From contig CANKVN010000017.1 of NCBI GenBank assembly GCA_947487055.1, positions 1 to 32,571 of the forward strand: 32,571 nucleotides of DNA, read 5' to 3'. Position 1 is the stretch's first letter. Each line of letters starts with the position of its first letter. A model generated the notes under the pieces. That model saw only the letters and a list, made by a program, of their open reading frames with translations. It was not told where the DNA came from and did no database searches. The position numbers were made by a program, and so were the translations under genes. Below, one piece after another: positions 1 to 8,400 of the stretch. Origin of the DNA: Flavobacteriales bacterium. GTDB taxonomy: Bacteria > Bacteroidota > Bacteroidia > NS11-12g > UBA955.

Positions 1-833
1 AACCTTGCATTTTCATTCAATGGAAATGGGGTTTGTGTTACGGCAACGCTGATTTCCACACCATTGGTTTCCATCAGCTCCAGTGCCGATGGGGTTATTC
101 CGGTCATCAACACTTCATTAACAGCAACTGCAGCATCCGTTGCGCTGGAGAACGGCAGCAAAAGCAACAAATTGTGCTTTGGCAGGGCTATCAATTTCAA
201 AACCATGGCGGTAATCACACCCAGCATTCCCTCGCTGCCAACCATGAGTTGGGTAAGGTTGAACCCTGTTGAATTTTTTACGGTATTGGCACCGGTCCAG
301 ATTAGTTCACCATTGGGCAAAGCGACTTGCAGGTTCAGCACATAATCGCGGGTGGTGCCATATTTCACAGCCCTAGGTCCACCGCTGCCATGGGCAATAT
401 TTCCACCGAGGTAGCAACTGCCCCTGCTTGCCGGATCCGGTGGATAGTAAAGTCCCTTTTCTGCTACCGTATTGGCAAAAACTTCGTTGATTACACCCGG
501 CTGAACAGTGGCCTGAAAATTCTGTTCATCAATCTGCAGAATGGCATTTAGCCGTTTGGTGCTAAGCACAATCCCGGGTTCTACCGGCAAACAACCACCG
601 CTAAGTCCGGTTCCGGCGCCACGGGTAAACACAGGTATTTGGTTTAAATTACAATATTTCAGCACAGCAGCTACCTCCTCGGCAGTACCCGGCCAAACCA
701 CAGCCTCCGGCAAGTATTTCAGGTCTTCGGTATAATCACTGGCGTGGCTGTCCAGCAAACGTTCATCCTGTGAAACATTGTTTTGTCCCACAATCAGTTG
801 CAGGTTCTGAATATTGTCGGTGGTAATTTTCAT
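1..833 (-). CDS. FAD-linked oxidase, GlcD/D-lactate dehydrogenase type (5' part, runs off the window)
   Basis: The first 277 codons of a gene read leftwards from the ATG at 833 and cut by the window edge. The product resembles the FAD subunit of glycolate oxidase or D-lactate dehydrogenases, which oxidise 2-hydroxy acids. Visible PCMH-type FAD-binding motifs are RGAGTGLSGG (residues 71-80), PPDPAS (131-136), GGNIAHGSGGPRAVKYG (143-159) and the glycine-rich stretch around 190-205; the start of the C-terminal FAD-oxidase domain follows. Full-length relatives are about 460 aa or, when fused to Fe-S and other domains, near 1000 aa, so the final architecture cannot be told. No signal peptide is seen, so it is probably cytosolic or peripheral to the inner membrane. 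It diverges from the histidine kinase gene at 908. The substrate is not determinable here. Confidence 0.88.
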   Translation of the reverse strand, partial: MKITTDNIQNLQLIVGQNNVSQDERLLDSHASDYTEDLKYLPEAVVWPGTAEEVAAVLKYCNLNQIPVFTRGAGTGLSGGCLPVEPGIVLSTKRLNAILQIDEQNFQATVQPGVINEVFANTVAEKGLYYPPDPASRGSCYLGGNIAHGSGGPRAVKYGTTRDYVLNLQVALPNGELIWTGANTVKNSTGFNLTQLMVGSEGMLGVITAMVLKLIALPKHNLLLLLPFSSATDAAVAVNEVLMTGITPSALELMETNGVEISVAVTQTPFPLNENAR

Positions 834-868
834 TTTAAGGTAAAATCCGCTGCAAAGAAATTATTTTC

Positions 869-880
869 CTGATATATCAG
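869..880. promoter_or_regulatory. 12-bp perfect palindrome, candidate operator
   Basis: CTGATATATCAG is its own reverse complement over 12 bp. It lies 2 bp upstream of the TACTTTTG box that serves the kinase gene, inside the 74-bp gap between two divergent starts, where a repressor or the regulator encoded at 2083 could act. The palindrome is seen; operator function is inference. Confidence 0.4.
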
Positions 881-882
881 CG

Positions 883-890
883 TACTTTTG
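883..890 (+). promoter_or_regulatory. Bacteroidota -7 promoter box TACTTTTG for the two-component operon
   Basis: Perfect match to TAnnTTTG, 17 nt upstream of the kinase ATG at 908, pointing into that gene. No clear TTTG -33 element is seen, so assignment rests on the -7 box and its position. Confidence 0.6.
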
Positions 891-907
891 TTATTCACTT
901 TGTTTGT

Positions 908-2086
908 ATGCGGGCCCGACGTAAGCTATCCATTGCCATTATTCTTGTCATCATCTACATGTCTGCTGCGTTTTTTTGGTGGACATTGAGCCTGATGAAA
1001 TACAGCAAAACCGAACGTGATTTGCGTTTGCAGCTCTACCGGTCAGACAGTTTGCACCTTGCCGGAGAATTATCGCACGGCCTGTTTAGCGGCAAATTTA
1101 CCGGCCCGGACTCCATTGGTTTTTATTACAGGGGACAGTATATGCAGGCCGACACCAGCCGTTTAAAAGATTTCTTACTAAAAAAATATCCCCCTTACCA
1201 GGTCATTTTTTATCCTGGCAAGCCATTCGACAGTATTTTCTCCGTAAACATCAAAAAAGCTGTTATTGCAAAAGAAACCGACAAGTACCACCGCAAAAGG
1301 GATAGCTGGATTTATGAAGGCATTGTGATGTCTGTTATCATGCTGATTATTGCACTGGCGCTGTATTTATTTCTGGACCGTGTATTGCGATTGAATGCCC
1401 AGCAAAACAATTTCCTGCTGGCGGTTACCCATGAACTAAAAACACCCGTTGCGGGCACCAAACTGGCCGTTCAAACGGCGCAACGCCAGCACTTAGGACA
1501 AAATCCAGCATTGACAAAATTGCTGAGTATGGCCGACAACAACCTCACAAGGCTTTCACGCATTATCGACAATGTTTTGATGGCCACCAAAGTACAAAGC
1601 GCCAGTAAAATGAGCTTTATCATTCAGGATTTGGTGCTGGAGGAATTGGTTGAAGACACCATCAATGACATTAAAAGCACTTTGGCGGAATCGGTAAAAA
1701 TAACCACACAATACACACCGGAACTGGTTATTCGTGGTGACCGTGAATTGCTGCAAATGGCCTTAAGCAACCTCATTAGCAATGCCGTTAAATACAGCCG
1801 CGAGGGTGATGAAGCAATTTATATTCAGAGCTTTATACACAAAGGCAGGGTAGCCATGTCTATTTCAGACAATGGTGAAGGAATTCCCACGGCGGAAAGA
1901 AAAAATATATTTAAAATGTTTTACCGAATGGGTGATGAACGTACCCGAAGCAGCACGGGCACAGGGCTTGGACTGTTTTTAGTAGAAAAAATACTTCGTC
2001 AGCATTCTGCAATAATTTCAATTGCTGATAATCAACCTACGGGAACAACGTTCATTATTGTATTCAAAGAAAGGGCAAATGCATGA
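908..2086 (+). CDS. Membrane sensor histidine kinase
   Basis: A 392-aa class I histidine kinase of the inner membrane. Transmembrane helices at about residues 8-30 and 137-156 enclose a roughly 105-aa extracytoplasmic region that I cannot assign to a known sensor fold. The HisKA domain carries THELKTP with the phospho-acceptor His175; the ATPase domain shows the N box (NLISNAVKYS, 288-297), G1 (DNGEGI, 321-326), F box (IFKMFYR, 334-340) and G2 (GTGLGL, 351-356), all intact. No HAMP domain is evident: helix 2 runs almost directly into HisKA. The stop overlaps the regulator start by 4 bp (ATGA), so the two are co-translated partners. The ATG at 908 follows a clear -7 box. The signal is unknown. 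Confidence 0.95.
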   Translation: MRARRKLSIAIILVIIYMSAAFFWWTLSLMKYSKTERDLRLQLYRSDSLHLAGELSHGLFSGKFTGPDSIGFYYRGQYMQADTSRLKDFLLKKYPPYQVIFYPGKPFDSIFSVNIKKAVIAKETDKYHRKRDSWIYEGIVMSVIMLIIALALYLFLDRVLRLNAQQNNFLLAVTHELKTPVAGTKLAVQTAQRQHLGQNPALTKLLSMADNNLTRLSRIIDNVLMATKVQSASKMSFIIQDLVLEELVEDTINDIKSTLAESVKITTQYTPELVIRGDRELLQMALSNLISNAVKYSREGDEAIYIQSFIHKGRVAMSISDNGEGIPTAERKNIFKMFYRMGDERTRSSTGTGLGLFLVEKILRQHSAIISIADNQPTGTTFIIVFKERANA

Positions 2087-2781
2087 AAACCTACAGATTA
2101 CTACTGGTCGAAGACGAGGCTGATATAGCCGATTTGGTTAAATTAAACCTGGAAACCGAAGGATATAAAGTTATCGCGGTTAAAGATGGATTACAGGCAA
2201 TGCAAAAAGTCAAAGAAGAGAATTTTGACTTAATCATCATGGATGTGATGCTTCCCCATGTGGATGGCATTACCATTACCGAAAACATCAGGCTTACCAA
2301 CTCGGAAGTCCCCATTTTATTCCTGTCGGCCAGAAACAGCAGCCAGGACCGTATTCTGGGCCTCAAAAAGGGTGGCGATGATTACCTGACAAAACCATTC
2401 AACCTCGAAGAACTGTTGCTCCGGGTTCAAAAATTACTGGGACGCAGCAAGGTGGTTTCAGAAAATCCACTGTCCATCCATGAATTCACTTTTGGAAACA
2501 ACTATGTCAATTTCGACAGCTATGAGGCACGTGCCGGCGAGGGAACGTTCATTTTAACCAAAAAAGAAAGCCTACTTCTGAAATTATTGATTGAAAACCG
2601 TGGTCAGGTGGTTAGCCGTGAACGCATTTTGCAAACGGTTTGGGGTTACAATGTTTATCCCAGCACCCGCACCATAGACAACTTTATTCTCGCTTTCAGA
2701 AAGTATTTCGAGAAAGACGTAAAGAAACCGGTGTTTTTTCACAGCATGCGTGGCGTTGGCTACAAATTCACCGAAAAATAA
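2083..2781 (+). CDS. OmpR-family DNA-binding response regulator
   Basis: A 232-aa response regulator. The receiver domain (about 1-120) has the acidic pocket (E10, D11, E12), phospho-acceptor Asp54 in IIMDVMLP and Lys104 in LTKPFN. The C-terminal part (about 130-232) is a winged helix of the OmpR/PhoB type, with TRTIDNFILAFRKYF as the likely recognition helix and the usual RGVGYKF ending. The gene overlaps the kinase gene by 4 bp, so that kinase is its expected partner. It ends 7 bp before the stop of the converging DUF5686 gene, with no terminator between. Targets are unknown; the palindrome at 869-880 is a candidate for autoregulation. Confidence 0.95.
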   Translation: MKTYRLLLVEDEADIADLVKLNLETEGYKVIAVKDGLQAMQKVKEENFDLIIMDVMLPHVDGITITENIRLTNSEVPILFLSARNSSQDRILGLKKGGDDYLTKPFNLEELLLRVQKLLGRSKVVSENPLSIHEFTFGNNYVNFDSYEARAGEGTFILTKKESLLLKLLIENRGQVVSRERILQTVWGYNVYPSTRTIDNFILAFRKYFEKDVKKPVFFHSMRGVGYKFTEK

Positions 2782-2788
2782 TTGCTGT

Positions 2789-5287
2789 TTAGAAAGCAAT
2801 TCCTACACTCACTTTTATTCCAAAATTCCTCACCCTGGGGCCATCTCGGTAGGTTAAACGCCAAATGGCGTCTGCCCTGAGTATTTTAAATATATTTTCT
2901 ATACCCAGACTGCATTCCCAGTAAGGCTTATTGGTAAAGGTTTTAAACTGAGAAACGGCACCTTCTGCCGTGTATTTGGGAATAATACCAAAATTAGCGT
3001 CGGAGAGGGTTCCATAAATGGCTTTTGTTCCCAGCACCTCCCTCCATTTAAGTTTGTTTAGCAGCGGAATACGGTTAAATAAAAATCCATTCAGGTGGTG
3101 TTCCATAGAACCTGAAATGCTGCGGTCGGTGATGAACTCAAAAATGCGCATTTGGTTGTAGGCACCGGAGTTGTATACAAAACTCTGGTTACCGATATAA
3201 ACCGTTAGTAAAGGATAAGGCAGGGTTCCAAACACGCGGGAACTTTCCAGGTTGAACGCTGTTCTTCCCAAGGCACCCCATACTTTGTTGTAGTTAAATC
3301 CTGCAACAAGCCTTGTGTAGTTGAACTGGCCGGAAAAAACGCCCTTAAATCCCTGAATGATAGTGCCATAATACTCAGGACCAATTCCACTGAAAGTAAC
3401 CCGGCGGTTGTCGTTTTGCAGGTAATAGAACTTGGGTGAATAGCGAATAGATATGCTTGCCGTTGTATTGATAAAATCTTTGGCATACAAAGAAGTATCG
3501 GGGTAATTGGGAAACCAGGCAAAATTAAAACCACCTACTTTTTCGAAAAGATAGGCCCTGTTTCCAAATGTAGCAGACAGCCTAAGGCCATTGCGAATAT
3601 CCGTACCAAACATCATACGGGTATCCCTGTTCATGTTCAGGTTATTGCTGCCCAGCAGGTTGAATGCTGTAAACAAACCGGTGCTGTAGTTTTCATTGTC
3701 CGAAATACCAATCTGTTCCACATCCCGGCGATAAACCACACCCAGTTTGGTCCAGCGCTTTCGGTTTAGGATTCGCTCCATTTTTAAGGAATACTTCCAC
3801 CGCTGATCCCATAGGCCATAAGCTCCAAAACCTTCAATGATCCAGTTTTTACTGTACTCGGGGGTTGTTCTAAAGCCCAGCCTAAAACGCGGTCCCTCAA
3901 GTTGGTTAAAACTAACCAGACTGTAATAAGGTCCTAAATCTATTTTACCGAAACTCTTGTATCCATCGACCAAAAAATTAACAACATCCACGTAGGTGCT
4001 TATTCTGGGTAAATTCACCAGGGTGTCAATTTTTCGGGCAATCCTGTCATCGGTTGCGGTATTGGGCAAATGCCGGTGGTTTACCCAAAACGAATCTGGG
4101 CGGCTAAGTGCATCCGGATCGATGGTAACCCGTGTTTCGAAAAACTTGGGCGTATGGGCTATATCGGTTTGCACATTTTTCGCAGTAACCACACTGGTAG
4201 CAACCACCCCGGCTGCCTGTGTACTCACTTCTGCAGCATCGATTACTGCACGGGTATTGATGCAAAAGTAGGCTCCTGCAGGGGTTGGGCTATACTCCTG
4301 GCTCACCCTTAATTTCTCTATATAGTTGATGTTTGAGCCGCTGTTCAGTTCTAGAGAAAGCCTTACGAGAGCTCCGGTGGTGTCTTCAATCCAGATAAAA
4401 CCCTTGAAAGCCAGGTCTTTTTCCACTTTCGGAGAACAATAAACCTGAAATACCCTTCTTGGCCCTGATTTATCTACATACGTGAGTTTGTAATCGTAAA
4501 TATTCATGGCAGATTCTGCAATGGGCGATACAATGCCCTTGTCAATAACCACCAGGGTATTCATGTAAAAATTGTAGTTCACGAAGGTGCTACCAAGCAC
4601 CTGGGAAATAAAGGTGCCATCATCCACACCAATACCTTTAATCCTGGAGGCCTTGATATACTCCTTGGTTAAATAAGGGTTTTTATTGAAGTAATAATCA
4701 CTGATGACCTCAGAAATAAATACCGGCAGGATTGATTTTTCCTTGTTGCCATTCAGATAACTGATGGTATCGAACAAAGGACCTATCTCCTTCCAAAATT
4801 TGCCTTTCCGTAGCTTTTCGGAAATATTGTTTACCGCAATGGTGTTCTTGGTAAAGGTTTCGCACTGGTAATGGGCCAATTTATCGGGGTTGTTTTTATC
4901 CCTGTTTTGTTGCGCCAGTGCAACCCATTTAAGGGCCGGATTGGTTTTTAAGCGAATTACCACTTCACCAGTCTGAACCACATTGCGAAACAACTCCACT
5001 TCAATATTTTGGGAATTAATATCTGTCAGGGCAATTAAACGGGGTTTGTAGCCCATGTATTCTATTCGAAGGGTATCAGAGGGATAGCTGTTGCCAGTCC
5101 ACTTAAAATTCCCCTCAAAATCCGAATAAAAACCCGCTTCTGTGCCATGAAAAAACAAATTGGCAAAAGCGAGGGGCTCTCTTGTTTCCTCCGCATAAAC
5201 CTTCCCGCTAATGCGTTTTGACTGCGCCTCAAGTGCATTATAGCAAAGAAGCCACAGCAAAATGGTTATTAGTGGTTTTATTTTCAC
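2789..5287 (-). CDS. DUF5686 / carboxypeptidase-regulatory-like domain outer-membrane protein
   Basis: An 832-aa secreted protein. A signal peptide ending near LLCYNALEAQ is followed by a carboxypeptidase-regulatory-like beta-sandwich (about 25-100 residues from the start, RISGKVYAEETREPLAFANL) and a long region typical of DUF5686, whose C-terminal third alternates like outer-membrane strands and ends in a terminal aromatic (GIKVSVGIAF). Its function in Bacteroidota is not established; a surface role is likely. I chose the GTG at 5287 because it gives a normal 22-aa signal peptide and lies 8 nt after a perfect TATTTTTG box; an ATG at 5329 would add 14 residues and place that box inside the gene. 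It converges on the regulator gene at 2781. Confidence 0.85.
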   Translation of the reverse strand: MKIKPLITILLWLLCYNALEAQSKRISGKVYAEETREPLAFANLFFHGTEAGFYSDFEGNFKWTGNSYPSDTLRIEYMGYKPRLIALTDINSQNIEVELFRNVVQTGEVVIRLKTNPALKWVALAQQNRDKNNPDKLAHYQCETFTKNTIAVNNISEKLRKGKFWKEIGPLFDTISYLNGNKEKSILPVFISEVISDYYFNKNPYLTKEYIKASRIKGIGVDDGTFISQVLGSTFVNYNFYMNTLVVIDKGIVSPIAESAMNIYDYKLTYVDKSGPRRVFQVYCSPKVEKDLAFKGFIWIEDTTGALVRLSLELNSGSNINYIEKLRVSQEYSPTPAGAYFCINTRAVIDAAEVSTQAAGVVATSVVTAKNVQTDIAHTPKFFETRVTIDPDALSRPDSFWVNHRHLPNTATDDRIARKIDTLVNLPRISTYVDVVNFLVDGYKSFGKIDLGPYYSLVSFNQLEGPRFRLGFRTTPEYSKNWIIEGFGAYGLWDQRWKYSLKMERILNRKRWTKLGVVYRRDVEQIGISDNENYSTGLFTAFNLLGSNNLNMNRDTRMMFGTDIRNGLRLSATFGNRAYLFEKVGGFNFAWFPNYPDTSLYAKDFINTTASISIRYSPKFYYLQNDNRRVTFSGIGPEYYGTIIQGFKGVFSGQFNYTRLVAGFNYNKVWGALGRTAFNLESSRVFGTLPYPLLTVYIGNQSFVYNSGAYNQMRIFEFITDRSISGSMEHHLNGFLFNRIPLLNKLKWREVLGTKAIYGTLSDANFGIIPKYTAEGAVSQFKTFTNKPYWECSLGIENIFKILRADAIWRLTYRDGPRVRNFGIKVSVGIAF

Positions 5288-5295
5288 GGAAGTTT

Positions 5296-5303
5296 CAAAA
5301 ATA
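5296..5303 (-). promoter_or_regulatory. -7 promoter box TATTTTTG for the DUF5686 gene
   Basis: Perfect TAnnTTTG on the minus strand, ending 8 nt before the GTG at 5287. A TTTG lies 15 nt upstream of it, shorter than the usual spacing to a -33 element. If used, transcription starts downstream of the alternative ATG at 5329. Confidence 0.45.
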
Positions 5304-5354
5304 ACAGATTTTAGTTTGCAAAGTCGCATTCCTTAAAAGGTTTGGCCGTAATTT

Positions 5355-5370
5355 TAATTGTTGGCAATTA
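5355..5370. other. Inverted repeat TAATTG-N4-CAATTA in the divergent gap
   Basis: Six-bp arms with a TTGG spacer in the AT-rich gap between the DUF5686 and TraB genes. It could be a protein-binding site or chance in AT-rich sequence. No perfect TAnnTTTG pointing into the TraB gene is found in this gap. Confidence 0.25.
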
Positions 5371-5433
5371 TTTATAAGTATTGGTGCAATAATTTCATTT
5401 GATGTTTAGTTTTAATTAGAATTGAAGAAAATT

Positions 5434-8400
5434 ATGAAATTGGTGCGAACTGCATTGTTGCTAGGTCTTTCTTTTTGTGTGTATTCTACAACACTTGCTC
5501 AAAATGAAATTATTGCAGACACTACTGCTGCTGCTGAAACTTCGGAAGGTATTACTTTCAGCACACCCAAAAAATACCCATCACTTTTGTGGCAGGTTTC
5601 CGGCAATGGACTGAAAAAACCCAGTTACCTCTATGGCACCATGCACGTGAGCCGTAAAATGGTTTTTCGGTTAACCGATTCTTTCTTCAAAGCATTGTAC
5701 AGCGCGGATGTGGTAGCCTTGGAAAGCGATGCCAACAAATGGATTGATGAACTGGCACAGGATGGTTATGGCCGAAACCGTTACTCTCGTTACAACAGGG
5801 ACGGATTTTACAACAGCGCCTTCGTGATACAATATCCTAAAAAAAGCACCCTGGAGTATTTACTGCAGCGCGAAGAAGAGCTCGCAGATGCCATGATGTA
5901 TCGCAAAAGCGATAAAGCCAGAAACTTCTCTGAGGAACAATTCCTGGATATGTTCATCCATCAGGCGGGAATGAAATTGGGCAAAACCGTTACCGGACTG
6001 GAAGATTTTAAGGTAAGCCGTAAAATGGTGTCCAAAAGCAGAAAGAAAGACAGCAAGAAAGATAAAGACGAAAAGAATAAGAAGAAGAAACGCATTGATT
6101 ACTACGGTGAAGAAGGCGTATATGAACAGATAGAAAATGCTTACAGAAATGGCGATCTTGATTTGCTGGACTCGCTTGAAATACTGACTGCACCGAGTAA
6201 AAACTTCCTCAAATGGATGCTTTGGGAGCGCAACAAGGTTATGGTCAGGAGTTATGACAGCATAGTGAAATCGGGAAAGATTTTATTTGCCGGCGTAGGT
6301 GCGGCGCACGTTCCGGGCGACAGCGGTGTGGTTGAAATGCTTCGGCGCATGGGCTATACCGTAAGACCTGTAATTGGCAAAACCAATCGCTGGGCAGGTA
6401 AACAAAAAGACAACATCGACCAGTTGCAGTTCAAACACAACATGCAACCTTTTCAATCGCACCACGGCGATTTTTCTGCGCAGATGCCTGGTGTTCCAAT
6501 GGATTATTCCCAAGGAAATATCGCCGAATATTTTTATCCCGATATGGCCAACGGTGCGTATTATAAGGTCACCCGACTCCCCTACTATGGCTCATTTTCC
6601 AACCAAACCCCATCGCACGTTCTAAACAGAATAGACAGTTTGCTGTTTGAAAATATTCCCGGTAAAATACTGGTTAAAAAACAAGTAACCCGAAACGGCC
6701 ATGAAGGTATAGAAATTCAAAACAGAACAAGCCTCGGAGATTACCAGCGCTACCTGATTGTGGCAACCCCAATAAACCTGTGGGTGATAAAAATGGCAGG
6801 GCAAAAAGAATTTGCCAAAAGCAGACAGGCGGAGCAATTCTTCAACTCCATTCAAATTTTGGAAAAAAATGAAAGCAACTGGCAGAAATACAGCCCGCCA
6901 AATGGTGGTTATGAGGTAAACTGGCCAACCTTTGTCTCCAACAAAAAAAGTGTGCGGGATACATCCAAAACACTTGCAGACCATGAAAACATTGATGCAA
7001 TGGACAAAAATGGCAACTACTATTTTGTGCGCAATGCGGATTTAGACCTGGATTTCAATGCAGGTTTTGAGGAGGACAGCTTCGAATTAAATGAGCTGAT
7101 TCTGAGCCTGAGCAAAGGATTAAAAGCAAAAAACCTACAACAATCATTTAGCCCCATTGCCGGAATACCCTCATCCATCGGTCAATTTTATTCAACTACA
7201 GCCAATTGCAAGGTTTATGTAAAAACCGTAATGCTGAATAACCGCTTTTTCCTGGTTGGCTGCAAGCACCAAGATTCTGTAGCGGCTATGCAGTTTATTC
7301 AGTCGTTTAAACCTGTTCAATACCGCTATCATGTTCCCTTTGGAACTTATCAGGACAGTGCGCTACACTTTAAAACCACAACCCTGACTATCGACAACAA
7401 GAAAGATGACGATGATGATGATGATGATGATATGTATTCAGGTTGGGGTTATTCCAGCAACGAAGATGAAGATGATATCAACAGCAGCATAAAAGACAGC
7501 TTGGGTATTCTAAGCACCTACAAATCGAAAAACTACACGGCAACCACCGGCGAAAAAATCGAACTATTCAGGTTCATTTCCGGAATATTTGACACCGAAG
7601 AACCCGCTGATTCGCTTATTGCTCCGCTCAACAGGCACTTAAAAAGCATACAAGGCAAACTCCTGCGCACAGATAGCTGGCAAAAAGGCGGATGGAACTT
7701 TGTGAAAGTTCTGGTTTCAGACACCAACACCTGCAGGCAAGCGCTAAAAATTTGGGCCTACCGCCAAAGAGACTACTATGTAATGTCCACCCGCTTTGAT
7801 ACCGCAGTTGGGTTAAGCCCATTTCTGGCAGCATTTATCACCGGATTTGAACCCACAGACACATTGATGCGCTATCCAATTGCAGAAAACAATAAAGTAG
7901 ATAGCTTGCTTCGGGGTATCTTCCACTCAGATTCCATCGTGAGAAGGTTGCACAGAAAAGCCCTGGCGCAATCCAATGTCAATTTCAAAAAGGATCATGT
8001 TCCGGCATTAATTAATGCGCTGAAAAAACTGAACAAATACCAGGAAAAGAACCTGGAAAAATACACCTACGAATGGCTGCTGGAAAAAATCTCAACCTTC
8101 AAAACCAAAGAAGGGATTGCATTACTTTCAGAAACCTACAAACAAGCCGGCGACACTGCCGAAAAACAGATTGATGTACTTACCATGCTGGCCAACATGA
8201 AGTCGGAAGCGGCAACCAAGGAGTTTGTTAAATCCATTATTGATGAAACACCGCTTAGCAGCAACTCCTATAGCCTAAATGGCCTATTCACCCCTTATGC
8301 TGACAGTTTGCAATATGCCAAAAACCTATATCCGGACATTTTCAATCTTTTAAGGTATGATGAATACAAAGAGGATGTATTGAATATCGCCGCTAAATTG

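Noticed and set aside
33-735. Four plus-strand open frames at the left edge
   Set aside because: They are shadows of the minus-strand FAD oxidase, whose motifs read continuously to the window edge.
5390-5433. Promoter box for the TraB gene
   Set aside because: TAGTTTTA and TTCATTTG are near matches only; neither is a perfect TAnnTTTG with a suitable partner element.
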